A stretch of 64,000 nt of DNA from Sulfuritalea sp. (GCA_016716965.1 JADJUP010000030.1:186001-250000); one strand, 5' to 3'; numbered from the stretch's first letter, positions 34,700 through 44,544 are shown. Made by a program: numbers and translations. The notes: generated from the letters alone by a model not told the origin.

Positions 34700-37600
34700 T
34701 TAAAGGGGTTTGACGGATTTGGCGATGCGGCCTTGCATTGCCGCGTAATACAGAACCGGGATCACCACCAGCGTCAGCAAGGTGGAGACGAAGATGCCGA
34801 AGATCAAGGACAGGGCGAGGCCGGCGAAGATCGGGTCGTCGACGATGAACAGCGCGCCGAGCATGGCGGCGAGGCCGGTCAGCACGATGGGCTTGGCACG
34901 TACTGCGGCGGCCTGGATCACAGCCTCGGCGAAGTCCATGCCGCCGGTGACCTGCTCGTTGATGAAGTCCACCAGCAGGATGGAGTTGCGCACGATGATT
35001 CCGGCCAGCGCGATCATGCCGATCATCGAAGTGGCCGTGTATTGCGCGCCGAACAGGGCATGGCCGGGCATCACGCCGATGATGGTGAGCGGGATCGGCG
35101 CCATGATGATCAGCGGCACGAGGTAGCTCTTGAACTGCGCCACCACCAGCAGGTAGATCAGGATCAGGCCGACCGCATAGGCCGCGCCCATGTCGCGGAA
35201 GGTTTCATATGTCACCTGCCATTCGCCGTCCCACTTGATCGAGTACTGGGCGTAGGGGTCGCGCGGCTGCTTGAAGAAGTATTCGCCCAGCGTGCCGCCC
35301 TGCGGCAGTTTCATGTCGGCCAGCTTGTTGCGAATGTCGAACATGCCGTAGAGCGGCGAATCGAGCTTGCCGCCCATGTCGCCGGTGACGAAGACCACCG
35401 GCAGCAGGTCCTTGTGGTAGATCACCTTTTCGCGCAGCAGGCGCTTGACCTCGACCACTTCCGACACCGGCACCAGTTGGCCTTCACGGCTGCGCAGCTT
35501 GAGCTTGAGCAACTGGTCGATGCTGTTCTGGCGTTCCGCAGGCAGCACGATGCGCACCGGAATCTCGTACTTGGCATCGCCGTCGTGTACCGGCGTCACG
35601 TCCTCGCCGGACAGCCCCATGCGCACCACTTCGACCACGTCCTTTTGCGCCACGCCGAGCAGCGCGGCCTTGGCCTGGTTGACGCGCAGCACGAGCTTTT
35701 CCGCGTCCTCGTCGACCGTGTCGTCGACGCCGATGATGTCGGTCGTGCCTTCGAAGGCCGCGCGCACCTGTTTCGCCACGGCGATCTGCCCAGCATAGTC
35801 GGGCCCGTAGACCTCGGCGACGATGGGCGACATCACCGGCGGGCCCGGCGGCACTTCGACCACCTTGGCATTGCCGCCATGTTTCAGTGCAACGGCGACC
35901 ACGCGGTCGCGCACCGAAACGGCGATCTCGTGGCTCTGCCGGTCGCGATGCTGCTTGTCGACCAGGTTGACCTGGATATCGCCCATTTCCGGCGCGCTGC
36001 GCAGGTAGTACTGGCGCACCAGGCCGTTGAAGTTGATCGGCGCGGCCGTGCCGGCGTAGGCCTGGTAGTCGGCGACTTCGGGCACCTGGGAGATCTCGGC
36101 GGAGATCTCGCGCAACACCTTCGCGGTTTCTTCCAGCGGCGTGCCGACCGGCATGTCGAGCACGATCTGGAACTCGCTCTTGTTATCGAAGGGCAGCATC
36201 TTCAGCACCACCAGCTTGAAGAAGCCCAGGCTCACGGAAGCCAGGATCGCGACCAAAATGCCGATCCACAACTTGCGCCGAGCTGCACGCCCGGTCTGCG
36301 GATCGAGCAGCGGCGACATGATGCGACGGAACAGGCGGTCGAGTCTGGCCGTGGTGGGGTCGACCGCGTGGCCGGCAGCGCCGTGCGCGACCGGTTTCAT
36401 CATCTTCAATGCCAGCCAGGGCGTGATGACGAAGGCAATGGCCAGCGAAATGAACATGCCCATCGAGGCATTGATCGGGATCGGGCTCATGTACGGCCCC
36501 ATCAGGCCGGTGACGAAGGCCATCGGCAGCAGGGCCGCGATCACGGTGAAGGTGGCGAGTATCGTCGGCCCGCCGACTTCATCCACCGCCGGCGGAATGA
36601 TTTCCCACAGCGGCTTGTCCGGATGCAGCAGGCTCCAGCGATGGATGTTCTCCACCACCACGATGGCGTCGTCGACCAGGATGCCGATCGAAAAGATCAG
36701 CGCGAACAGCGACACGCGGTTCAGCGTGAAGCCGTATGCCCAGGAGGCGAACAGCGTGGCCGCCAGGGTCAGCGTCACCGCCGCGCCGACGATCACCGCC
36801 TCGCGCCTGCCCAATGCGAATAGCACCAGCAGCACGACGAACGCGGTGGCAAAGACCAGCTTGCCGATCAGCTTCTGCGCCTTGTCGGTGGCGGTGGCGC
36901 CGTAGTTGCGCGTCACCGAGAATTCGACGCCGTCGGGAATCACCGTGCCCTTGAGTGCCTCGGCGCGCGCGATGACCGATTCGGCGACATCGGCGGCATT
37001 GACCCCCGGCTTCTTCGATATCGAGAGCGTCACCGCGGGCGATTCGCCTTGCTTCGTGCCGTGCCAGACATAGCGCGACGGCTGGTCGGGGCCGTCGGCC
37101 ACCTGCGCGACGTCTGCCAGGTACACCGGCTTGCGCTCGTAGACGCCCACCACCAGTCGCTTCACGTCGGCGGCGGATTCGATGTAGGTCCCCGTCTGCA
37201 CCAGCAGTTCCTTGTTGCCGGAGACCAGGGCACCGGCCGGCTGGGATGCGTTTGAAACCTGCAGCGCGGCCTTGAGGTCCTGCGCCGTGATGCCGTGCGC
37301 GTTCATGCGGTCGGCGTCCATCACGACGCGGATCACGTGGCCGGGACCGCCGATGGTTGCCACGTCGCGCGTGCCGGAGATACGCTTGAGGTCAATCTCG
37401 GCGGCGCGCGCCACCTGCTGCATCTCGAAGGCTGACTTCAGGGGATCGGCGCTGTGAAAAGTCAGTGTGACGATGGGCACGTCGTCGATGCCCTTGGGCT
37501 TGACGATGGGGTCGAGCACGCCGAGGTTGGGCGAGAGCCAGTCCTTGTGGGAGTTGATGGTGTCGTAGAGCCGCACCAGGGCCTGGATCGGGTCCTCGCC

Positions 37601-37912
37601 GACCTGATATTGCACGGTGATCACCGCCATGCCGGGACGCGACACGGAATACACGTGCTCGATGCCGGCGATGCGCGACAGCACCTGTTCGGCCGGACGG
37701 GCCACCAGCGCCTCGACATCGCGCGCCGAGGCACCCGGGAAGGGCACGAAGACGTTGGCCATGGTGACGTTGATCTGGGGCTCTTCCTCGCGCGGCGTGA
37801 TCAGCGTCGCCCCGATGCCGAGCAGCAGCGCGATCAGCGCGATCAGCGGCGTCAGGGAATTCCTGAGGAAATACTCGGCGATGCGGCCGGAGATACCCAA
37901 ACCCGTGCCCAT
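34700..37912 (-). CDS. RND-family efflux transporter, inner-membrane subunit
   Basis: The 1,070-residue protein has the RND plan: an N-terminal membrane helix (LTPLIALIALLLGIG), two large periplasmic loops and groups of membrane helices. Its motif D-like stretch is GILVDDAIVVVENIHR and it ends with a second helix bundle (GIIVRNSILLVDFINEQ). It is a proton-driven pump that exports small molecules through an adaptor and an outer-membrane channel. No outer-membrane factor gene is nearby. The type (hydrophobic compound or metal) cannot be told from what I see. Confidence 0.92.
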   Translation of the reverse strand: MGTGLGISGRIAEYFLRNSLTPLIALIALLLGIGATLITPREEEPQINVTMANVFVPFPGASARDVEALVARPAEQVLSRIAGIEHVYSVSRPGMAVITVQYQVGEDPIQALVRLYDTINSHKDWLSPNLGVLDPIVKPKGIDDVPIVTLTFHSADPLKSAFEMQQVARAAEIDLKRISGTRDVATIGGPGHVIRVVMDADRMNAHGITAQDLKAALQVSNASQPAGALVSGNKELLVQTGTYIESAADVKRLVVGVYERKPVYLADVAQVADGPDQPSRYVWHGTKQGESPAVTLSISKKPGVNAADVAESVIARAEALKGTVIPDGVEFSVTRNYGATATDKAQKLIGKLVFATAFVVLLVLFALGRREAVIVGAAVTLTLAATLFASWAYGFTLNRVSLFALIFSIGILVDDAIVVVENIHRWSLLHPDKPLWEIIPPAVDEVGGPTILATFTVIAALLPMAFVTGLMGPYMSPIPINASMGMFISLAIAFVITPWLALKMMKPVAHGAAGHAVDPTTARLDRLFRRIMSPLLDPQTGRAARRKLWIGILVAILASVSLGFFKLVVLKMLPFDNKSEFQIVLDMPVGTPLEETAKVLREISAEISQVPEVADYQAYAGTAAPINFNGLVRQYYLRSAPEMGDIQVNLVDKQHRDRQSHEIAVSVRDRVVAVALKHGGNAKVVEVPPGPPVMSPIVAEVYGPDYAGQIAVAKQVRAAFEGTTDIIGVDDTVDEDAEKLVLRVNQAKAALLGVAQKDVVEVVRMGLSGEDVTPVHDGDAKYEIPVRIVLPAERQNSIDQLLKLKLRSREGQLVPVSEVVEVKRLLREKVIYHKDLLPVVFVTGDMGGKLDSPLYGMFDIRNKLADMKLPQGGTLGEYFFKQPRDPYAQYSIKWDGEWQVTYETFRDMGAAYAVGLILIYLLVVAQFKSYLVPLIIMAPIPLTIIGVMPGHALFGAQYTATSMIGMIALAGIIVRNSILLVDFINEQVTGGMDFAEAVIQAAAVRAKPIVLTGLAAMLGALFIVDDPIFAGLALSLIFGIFVSTLLTLVVIPVLYYAAMQGRIAKSVKPL

Positions 37913-37925
37913 GGGCGGCCCCCGC

Positions 37926-38993
37926 TCAGCGGACGGCGGCAGGAGCCGCCTTGAGTTCGATACCGGTCTTGAGCGGTGTCAGGCTCACGCGCTCGCCGGA
38001 ATTGATTCCTGCCAGCACTTCGAGTTCGCCGCCGGCGACAGCCTCGCCCAGGCGCACCTGGCGCAGGCGCGCCGCGCCTTTGTCGTCGATCACATAGACG
38101 GCGGTGACCTCGCCCCGGCGCAGCACGGCGGCCGGCGGCACGGTGAGCTTCTGCGCCCGGCCGACGGTGAAGTGCGCCCGGGCGTAGGCGCCCGGCACCA
38201 CACCCTCGAGGTTGTCCGCCAGATAGAGGCGAGCGGTCGCCGTGTGGCTGCGGGCATCGACCGTGGGCAGGATTTCGATGCGCTGCACCTCGATCCAGCG
38301 CCCGCTCTCGGGGAATTCGATGCGGGCGCGCGGCGACTTCTTCAGTTCCGCCAGCTTGTATTGCGGCAGGCTGGCGATCACCCGCATGCCCTTGGGATCA
38401 AACACCGTGAGCAGCGGCTTGCCAGGCGTGGCCATTTCGCCGGCTTCGACGTGGCGCTGGGCGACGATGCCGGAAATCGGCGCCGTCACCGTGCCGTGGG
38501 ACAGGCCGGCACCGGCGGACGCTGCGGTGCCCTCGGCGGCCTTCCATGCCGCCGCCGCCTGGTCCAGCGCGGCCTGGCTGACGAACTTCTGTGCGTGCAG
38601 GCTCTTGGTCCGCTCATAGGCGGCGCGAGCCTGGGCCAGGGTCGCCTTGGCCGCCGCGTCGGAACCGGCAGCCTCGCGGGCATCGATGCGCATCAGCAGT
38701 TCGCCCTGTTTCACGCGCTGGCCGGCATCGGCACGAACGTCCAGGATGCGACCGGCCACCTGCGCCGCGACCGTGGCCTGACGCACGGCCTCGACCGTGG
38801 CTTCGACGGGGAAGCCGAGGTCGACCTCGCGCGCCTGGACGACGACGCTCGCCAGCGCCCCGGTGCTTGCCGGCGGAACTTGCGGCGTTGCGTCGGCGGC
38901 CAAAGAAAAACTCGCCGGCGCTAGGCCGGCGAGGGAAACAAGGGCGGAGAGGAGGAGAGTGCCCTTGCGGAGGAGAGAATTCCGTATCACCAT
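37926..38993 (-). CDS. RND efflux periplasmic adaptor (MFP subunit)
   Basis: The start at 38993 gives MVIRNSLLRKGTLLLSALVS, a signal peptide, and 355 residues. A longer frame from 39038 would translate the AT-rich operator region, so it is rejected. Lipoyl-like and hairpin domains are visible (VAAQVAGRILDVRADAGQRVKQGELLMRID; APISGIVAQRHVEAGEMATPG), then the beta-barrel part. It links the RND pump to an outer-membrane channel. It is the first gene of the operon. Confidence 0.9.
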   Translation of the reverse strand: MVIRNSLLRKGTLLLSALVSLAGLAPASFSLAADATPQVPPASTGALASVVVQAREVDLGFPVEATVEAVRQATVAAQVAGRILDVRADAGQRVKQGELLMRIDAREAAGSDAAAKATLAQARAAYERTKSLHAQKFVSQAALDQAAAAWKAAEGTAASAGAGLSHGTVTAPISGIVAQRHVEAGEMATPGKPLLTVFDPKGMRVIASLPQYKLAELKKSPRARIEFPESGRWIEVQRIEILPTVDARSHTATARLYLADNLEGVVPGAYARAHFTVGRAQKLTVPPAAVLRRGEVTAVYVIDDKGAARLRQVRLGEAVAGGELEVLAGINSGERVSLTPLKTGIELKAAPAAVR

Positions 38994-39002
38994 GTATATC
39001 AG

Positions 39003-39016
39003 TATATGCTTATATA
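39003..39016 (-). promoter_or_regulatory. AT-rich palindrome upstream of the RND operon
   Basis: TATATGCTTATATA is a near-palindrome in an otherwise GC-rich region, 10-23 bases upstream of the adaptor start, with a further GTATAT nearby. It fits the AT-rich operators used by ArsR-type BigR/YgaV regulators, whose targets often include DUF2892 genes. No such regulator gene is in the window. Confidence 0.4.
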
Positions 39017-39047
39017 CAGAAAATTCAAGTCCCCTCATCGCTCCCCC

Positions 39048-39419
39048 TCAATCGACCGGTTTCGCCCCCAGGGCGTATTCTGCCATCGCCGCCAGAACGG
39101 AATCCGCTTCGCCCACCGGTGCCGCCAGTTCGATGACCAGTCCGTCGTGGCGCTCCATGGCGTCCGCCGCGAGGCGCGGCAAGTCCTTCTTTACGTGGCT
39201 GCCGGCGGCCATGAAGATCGGCACCACGACGATCGCCGTCGCTCCCTGCTCGACCAGGCAGGCCACACCCTCGTCGAAGGTGGGACGCATCAGTTCGAGA
39301 AAGCCCGGCTCGACCAGGGACCGCGGATCGCGCGCCTTGATTGCCTCGCGGATGCGGTGGAAGGGCTGGGCCCATTCGGGATTGCGCGCACCATGACCGT
39401 AGAGCAGGATTCCCTTCAT
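39048..39419 (-). CDS. CbiX/SirB-like small chelatase family protein
   Basis: The 123-residue protein begins MKGILLYGHGARNPEW and contains VVPIFMAAGSHVKKDLP. It therefore has the His residues of short CbiX-type sirohydrochlorin chelatases, which insert Co or Fe2+/Ni2+ into tetrapyrroles. The single-domain length matches CbiXS. Its start overlaps the MFS stop (ATGA), so it is coupled to it, although no tetrapyrrole genes are nearby. Confidence 0.8.
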   Translation of the reverse strand: MKGILLYGHGARNPEWAQPFHRIREAIKARDPRSLVEPGFLELMRPTFDEGVACLVEQGATAIVVVPIFMAAGSHVKKDLPRLAADAMERHDGLVIELAAPVGEADSVLAAMAEYALGAKPVD

Positions 39420-40669
39420 TGAGTCATTTCCTTCGAGATGTTGCGGCAACGGGTCTCGCGCACGAAAAGCACCGCGATCCAGCCGGCGACGGCGGAGGCC
39501 GTCATCAGCAACAGCCCATTGTGCCAGTCCGCCGCAGAATAAATGCGCACCCCGGCCTCCACGCGGCCGTCCCAGGTACGCTCCATGAGCCAGCCGACGG
39601 CCGGCTGCAGGATCGCCGGGCCGAAGAACACGCCCACATTGACCACGCTGGTGGCCATGCCGGAGAGCAAGGGCGGATTGACTTCCTTGGCCGCCGCCCA
39701 GGAGAGGGTCAGGCCGGCGGTCGCCAGCCCCATTGCCGTGCAAAGCGAATACGTCATCCAGCCGGCCTGCATTGCGCCCGACAGCCAGAGCCCCCAGCCC
39801 AGCGCGTGGGCGCCCGAAACTGCCAGCATCACCGGCTTGCGCCGACCGATGCGATCCGAGACATTGCCCCAGAGCATTGAACCGATGGCAAAGCCGACAA
39901 AGTAGATGCTGACGTGACTGGATGCCTCGGCGCGGCTCATGGCGTGGATTTGCGTCAGGTAGGGCACGGCCCACAGTCCGGCAAAGGCGAAAAAGGCGCC
40001 GGCAAGCCCGGCGTTGGCGAAAAAACCGGGCCAGGTGGCGCGGTTCCTCATCACCGTCAGCAGGCCTGTCAGCCAGGCCGTGCGGTCGACCTTGCCGGCC
40101 GGCGTGTCGAGTACCCAGGCGCGAGCGGCGAAGGCCATCAGCACGGAAAGGATGCCGACGACGACGAACACCGGACGCCAACCCACCGCCTGGGTGGCCC
40201 AGGCCAGCGGCACGCCGGCAAGGATGGAACCGAGGTTGCCGATCAACATGCACAGTCCGGTGATCGAGGCGAAGCGCCGCTCGTCGTAGCCCAGCGCGAT
40301 CAGTTTGAGCATGGCGATGAAGGCGACGCTGACGCCGAGGCCGACCAGGGTGCGCCCGGCGAATGCCAGTTCGAAGCTCGGCGCCAGACCGAACAGGAGC
40401 GCGCCGCCGCCGGCCACCAGCCCACCCCAGAAAAGGATGCGGCGTGGTCCCAGGGTGTCCGAGAGCACGCCGGTCGGAATCTGCATCAGCGTGTAGACGT
40501 AAAAGTATGTCGCCGCCAGCGTGCCGAGCTGGGCACCGCCGATGGCGAAGCTGGCTTGCAGGTCGCCGGCGATCGCCGCCGGCGCGACGCGATGGAAGAA
40601 GGACAGCAGGTAGGCGCCGATTGCCACGCCCAGGCCCAGCACCACTCCCGGCCGGGCGGACCCGCTCAT
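39416..40669 (-). CDS. MFS transporter
   Basis: The 417-residue protein has about 12 membrane segments and the MFS loop signature GVLSDTLGPRRILFWGG, repeated in the second half as GNVSDRIGRRKPVM. It starts at 40669 in ATGA overlap with the preceding dehydrogenase stop. It probably takes up or exports a small organic acid related to that dehydrogenase, which is inferred only from the operon. Confidence 0.87.
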   Translation of the reverse strand: MSGSARPGVVLGLGVAIGAYLLSFFHRVAPAAIAGDLQASFAIGGAQLGTLAATYFYVYTLMQIPTGVLSDTLGPRRILFWGGLVAGGGALLFGLAPSFELAFAGRTLVGLGVSVAFIAMLKLIALGYDERRFASITGLCMLIGNLGSILAGVPLAWATQAVGWRPVFVVVGILSVLMAFAARAWVLDTPAGKVDRTAWLTGLLTVMRNRATWPGFFANAGLAGAFFAFAGLWAVPYLTQIHAMSRAEASSHVSIYFVGFAIGSMLWGNVSDRIGRRKPVMLAVSGAHALGWGLWLSGAMQAGWMTYSLCTAMGLATAGLTLSWAAAKEVNPPLLSGMATSVVNVGVFFGPAILQPAVGWLMERTWDGRVEAGVRIYSAADWHNGLLLMTASAVAGWIAVLFVRETRCRNISKEMTQ

Positions 40670-41640
40670 CGCCAGGCGTCTGCGTTGATCAGGTTGGGTG
40701 GCCGCTGGCCGGACAGCGCGGCAATCAGGTTGTCGGCGGCCGTCATCGCCATGGCCATGCGCGTCGCACGCGAACTCGAGCCGATGTGCGGTGTCAGCGT
40801 CACGTTGTCGAGTTCGAGGAAAGCCGGATCGAACTTCGGTTCGCCCTCGAAGACATCGAGCGCCGCACCCGCAAGTCGGCGCTGGCGCAACGCCGAGACC
40901 AGCGCCGCATCGTCGACGATGCCGCCGCGGGCGACATTGATCAGGTGCGCCGTCGGCTTCATCTGGGCGAGCTCGGCGGCGCCGATGATGTGGTGGCTCT
41001 CCGCCGAGTACGGCAGCAGCAGGACGAGGAAATCCGCTTCGCGCAACAGCGTCGCCTTGTCCACCCAGGTCGCGCGGCAGGCGGCCTCCTTGTCGGCGGG
41101 CAGGCGGCTGCGGTTGTGGTAGATCACATTCATGTCGAAGCCCAGCGCCCGCCGCGCAACGGCCTGGCCGATGCGGCCCATGCCGAGGATGCCGAGCGTG
41201 GCGTGATGCACGTCGCTGCCCAGCCAGTCGGTCATGCGGAAACCCTTCCAGTGGCCCGCGCGCAGCCAGTGCTCCGAGGTCTGGATATGGCGCGCCGTGG
41301 CCATCAGCAGGGCCCATGCAAGATCGGCGGTGGTGTCGTCGAGCACGCCCGGGGTGTTGGTGGCAAGGATGCCGGCGCGGGTGCAGGCGGCGAGGTCGAT
41401 GTTGTTGTAGCCCACCGCGAAGTTGCATACGGCCTTCAGTCCGGGAGCGGCGGCAATCACCTCGGCCGTGACCGGATCGCTGACCGCCGTCATCACGCCG
41501 GTCTTGTCCGCCAGGCGCGCCTTGAGGCCCTCGACACCGAGCACCACGTCGGCCTGATTGGCGTCCACTTCGAAATGCCGGCTCAGGCGCTCGATGACTT
41601 CGGGAAAGACTTCACGGGCGACGAGAATCCTGGGTTTCAT
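40666..41640 (-). CDS. D-2-hydroxyacid dehydrogenase (glyoxylate/hydroxypyruvate reductase type)
   Basis: The 324-residue protein has the NAD-binding GILGMGRIGQAVARRA, the VARGGIVDDAAL motif, the catalytic Arg/Glu/His set (His in TLTPHIGSSS) and DVFEGEP. It reduces 2-keto acids such as glyoxylate or hydroxypyruvate, or oxidises D-2-hydroxyacids. It lies between a small membrane protein and the MFS gene in the same direction. A weak copy of the dispersed repeat (40873-40896) overlaps the conserved RRLAG codons. Confidence 0.92.
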   Translation of the reverse strand: MKPRILVAREVFPEVIERLSRHFEVDANQADVVLGVEGLKARLADKTGVMTAVSDPVTAEVIAAAPGLKAVCNFAVGYNNIDLAACTRAGILATNTPGVLDDTTADLAWALLMATARHIQTSEHWLRAGHWKGFRMTDWLGSDVHHATLGILGMGRIGQAVARRALGFDMNVIYHNRSRLPADKEAACRATWVDKATLLREADFLVLLLPYSAESHHIIGAAELAQMKPTAHLINVARGGIVDDAALVSALRQRRLAGAALDVFEGEPKFDPAFLELDNVTLTPHIGSSSRATRMAMAMTAADNLIAALSGQRPPNLINADAWR

Positions 41641-41658
41641 GGCTGCAGGCTCCAGCCC

Positions 41659-41826
41659 TCAGTCGTTCTTGCCGCGCACTTGCTCGTAGAACTCGTAGGC
41701 CGCCATGGCGAAGCCGACCAGAATCACCACTGCCAGAGCGAAATCCTTGAGCTTGACCAGTGGCGGCGCCAGGAACAGCAGCAACATGGCCAGTCCGATC
41801 AGGCCGGATATGACTTTGAAATTCAT
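41659..41826 (-). CDS. Small two-helix membrane protein
   Basis: The 55-residue peptide starts MNFKVISGLIGLAMLLLFLAPPLVKLKDF and continues with a second hydrophobic helix (ALAVVILVGFAMAAYEFYEQV), ending in charged residues. It has no recognised function. It sits in the TRAP/amidase/dehydrogenase gene run with short gaps on both sides, so it is probably expressed with them. Confidence 0.7.
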   Translation of the reverse strand: MNFKVISGLIGLAMLLLFLAPPLVKLKDFALAVVILVGFAMAAYEFYEQVRGKND

Positions 41827-41852
41827 CGCTTCCTCGCTTTCCGCTTTACCAG

Positions 41853-43178
41853 TTATGCCACCGCCGCAACCAGCCAGCGCGCGGTGCGCAACAGCCGGGC
41901 ATCGTCGCCGACGCGTCCCACCAGTTGCACGCCCACCGGCAGTCCGTTTCCTGCCTGCAGCAGCGGCAGGCTGATGGCCGGCATGCCGCAAAAAGACCAC
42001 AGGGTACAGAACATCGGGCTGCCCGTGGATTCAAGTCCATGCGGTGCAGCGCCGCTGACAGCGGGCGTCAGGATCGCGTCGTAGCGATCGAAGATGTCGT
42101 CCAGCGCTTCGGTCACCACCGGAATGCGCGCCACCGCCTGCAGGTAATCGACTGCCTTGGTGCTGCGCCCGCGCTCGATCTGCTCGCGCAAAGCGGCGGA
42201 GAGCTTGTCCGCACCGCGCTGGTAGTCGGCGTCGTAGTTCGCGGCAATGTCGGCCTCCATGATCGTCTGGTGCCAGGCTAGCGCATTGGCGGCCGTATCC
42301 GGCATCTGGAATTCGCCCACATGCTGCGCGAGATGTTCGACCAGTTCGCCAAAACCTGCCTGCGCGTCGGCCTCGAGCTGCGGCCACAGCGGCGTCTTGA
42401 CCAGGGCCAGCCGGGGCGGCAAGGGAGGGTCTTCGCTACACACAGCCTGCATGGGCAGGCAGGCACGGGGCCGCATGTCAGGTTCGTCCGGATCGTAGGC
42501 TGACAGCACCTCGCCCAGCAAGGCCAAATCTTCGACGCTGCGGGCGAAGCCGCCCGGCTGATCCAGCCGTTCCGACTGGCGCAGGATGCCCTGGCGCGAA
42601 ATGGTGCCCCGGCTGGGCTTGAAGCCGAAGACACCGCAATAGGCGGCAGGACGAATCAGCGAACCGTTGGTCTGGGTGCCCAGCGCCAGCGGCACCATGC
42701 CGGCCGCCACGGCCGCCGCCGAACCGCTCGAAGAACCGCCAGGGGTATGCTCCAGGTTGTGCGGATTGCGCGTCTTGCCCGGAAAATACGTGGCCAGTTC
42801 GGTGGTCACCGTCTTGCCCATGATGATCGCCCCGGCAGTACGGAGCAGCTCGACCACCTTGGCGTCGTGCCAGGGCGCACGCCCGGCATGCAGGATCGTG
42901 CCATCTTCCGTCGGCATGTCGCCGGTATCGATGATGTCCTTGATGCCTACCGGCACTCCATGCAGCGGACCGAGCGGCTTGCCGCCCGCCCGCCACTGGT
43001 CGGCGCGCCTTGCCTGCGCCAGCGCATGCTGCGGATCGAAATAGGCCCAGGCCTGCACCTCCGGCTCGCGGGCCTCGATCTGCGCGATACAGGCCTGCAC
43101 CAGATCCTCTGCGCTGAAGTGGCCGTCCCGGATGCCGCGGGCGGCCTGGCAGGCACCGAGCAGGTTTAATTGTTCCAT
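41853..43178 (-). CDS. Amidase signature family hydrolase
   Basis: The 441-residue protein carries the Ser-cisSer-Lys triad of amidase-signature enzymes: Lys80 in PVGIKDIID and the Gly/Ser-rich TPGGSSSGSAAAVAAGMVPLALGTQTNGS. It hydrolyses an amide to acid and ammonia. It is downstream of the TRAP transporter with a 16-bp gap, so its substrate or product is probably what the transporter imports. Allophanate hydrolase, aryl-acylamidase or GatA-like roles cannot be separated here; no gatB/C genes are near. Confidence 0.88.
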   Translation of the reverse strand: MEQLNLLGACQAARGIRDGHFSAEDLVQACIAQIEAREPEVQAWAYFDPQHALAQARRADQWRAGGKPLGPLHGVPVGIKDIIDTGDMPTEDGTILHAGRAPWHDAKVVELLRTAGAIIMGKTVTTELATYFPGKTRNPHNLEHTPGGSSSGSAAAVAAGMVPLALGTQTNGSLIRPAAYCGVFGFKPSRGTISRQGILRQSERLDQPGGFARSVEDLALLGEVLSAYDPDEPDMRPRACLPMQAVCSEDPPLPPRLALVKTPLWPQLEADAQAGFGELVEHLAQHVGEFQMPDTAANALAWHQTIMEADIAANYDADYQRGADKLSAALREQIERGRSTKAVDYLQAVARIPVVTEALDDIFDRYDAILTPAVSGAAPHGLESTGSPMFCTLWSFCGMPAISLPLLQAGNGLPVGVQLVGRVGDDARLLRTARWLVAAVA

Positions 43179-43194
43179 GGTGTTTCCGGGAAAT

Positions 43195-44544
43195 TCAGTT
43201 GCCGTAAAGCAGATCCGGCAACCAGTAAACCAGCTGCGGGAAGATATACACGGCCGCCATGGCGACGAACACCATGCTCAGGAAGGGCAGGCAACCCTTG
43301 AAGATGGTTACCAGTTCCACGTGTTTCGGCGCCACGCCCTTCAGGTAATAAGCGGACATAGCCATCGGCGGAGTGAGGAAGGAAGTCTGCAGGTTGAGCG
43401 CGATCAGGATGCCGAAGAACATCGGATCGACGCCGAAGTGCGGCAGCAGCGGCAGGAAGATGGGTACGAAAATGATGATGATCTCGCTCCACTCCAGCGG
43501 CCAGCCGAGGATGAAGATGATCAATTGCGACAGGAGCAGGAAGGTGATGGTATTCAGATTCATGCCCAGCACGAAATCCTTGATCAGGCCTTCGCCGCCG
43601 AGGTAGGAAAACACCGAGGAGAAGGTCCAGGAACCGACGAACAGCCAGCAGACCATGGCCGTGGTGCGCGCGGTAAGGAAGACTGCTTCCTTGAGTCTCT
43701 CCCAGGTCAGTGCACGATAGGCCGCAGCCAGAACCACTCCACCCATGGCCCCGATCGCCGCGGCTTCGCTCGGCGTCGCCAGACCGAACAGAATCGCACC
43801 AAGCACCGACAGGATGAGGACCGCGAGCGGCAGGAAGACCTTGGCCAGCAAAAGGAAGACCTGACCCCAACTGATACCCTCATAGGCCTCCTTGGGCAAC
43901 TTGGGCGCCAGGGAAGGATTGATCACGACCCGTGTCACCACATAGGCCATGTACAGGCTGGCCAGCAGGAAACCGGGAAGCAGCGCCGCGGCATAGAGCT
44001 TGACTACGGAAATCGCCGAGGTCGCGCCATAGACGATCAGCATGATCGAGGGCGGAATCAGGATCCCCAGCGTGCCGCCGGCGGCGATCACGCCGGTCGA
44101 CAGCTTGTGGTCGTAACCGGCCTTGATCATGGCGGGCAGGGCCAGCAGGCCCATCAGCGTCACCACCGCACCGACGATGCCTGTCGCCGTGGCGAACAGG
44201 GCGCAGGTGACCAGGGCCGCGACGGCCATGGCGCCGGGTACGGCGCGAAAAGCCAGTTGCAGGCTGAGGAACAGGCGATCGAGGATATTCGCCCGCTCGA
44301 CGATGTAACCCATGAAGAGGAACAGGGGTATGGCGACCAGCACGTCATTGTTCATGACGCTGAAAGTGTTCTGCGTCAGGAGGTAGAACACCCGGTTGTC
44401 AAAGAAGGCCTGATCCGGTGTGAAATAGGCGTAAAAACCGAAGCCGACACCCATGGCCATCAGCGTGAAGGCGATGGGAAAACCAAGCAGGATGACGAAT
44501 ATGAACGAACCCAGCATCAGGATCGCGATTTGTGGATCCGTCAT
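43195..44544 (-). CDS. dctM: TRAP transporter large permease (DctM)
   Basis: The 449-residue protein has many membrane segments and family motifs (FPIAFTLMAMGVGFGFYAYF, PLFLFMGYIVERA, GTLGILIPPSIMLIVYG). It forms the Na+-coupled channel of a TRAP importer with DctQ. It overlaps dctQ by 4 bp (ATGA). Confidence 0.94.
   Translation of the reverse strand: MTDPQIAILMLGSFIFVILLGFPIAFTLMAMGVGFGFYAYFTPDQAFFDNRVFYLLTQNTFSVMNNDVLVAIPLFLFMGYIVERANILDRLFLSLQLAFRAVPGAMAVAALVTCALFATATGIVGAVVTLMGLLALPAMIKAGYDHKLSTGVIAAGGTLGILIPPSIMLIVYGATSAISVVKLYAAALLPGFLLASLYMAYVVTRVVINPSLAPKLPKEAYEGISWGQVFLLLAKVFLPLAVLILSVLGAILFGLATPSEAAAIGAMGGVVLAAAYRALTWERLKEAVFLTARTTAMVCWLFVGSWTFSSVFSYLGGEGLIKDFVLGMNLNTITFLLLSQLIIFILGWPLEWSEIIIIFVPIFLPLLPHFGVDPMFFGILIALNLQTSFLTPPMAMSAYYLKGVAPKHVELVTIFKGCLPFLSMVFVAMAAVYIFPQLVYWLPDLLYGN

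Noticed and set aside
38911..38933. Perfect inverted repeat CTCGCCGGC/GCCGGCGAG in the adaptor gene
   Set aside because: It lies within signal-peptide codons and has no second copy; probably a by-product of Ala/Gly/Leu codon use.
40873..40896. Further copy of the dispersed repeat in the D-2-hydroxyacid dehydrogenase gene
   Set aside because: The match to the core is close, but it overlaps the RRLAG codons that are conserved in the whole enzyme family, and one stem pair is lost. Ordinary protein conservation explains it, so I did not count it.
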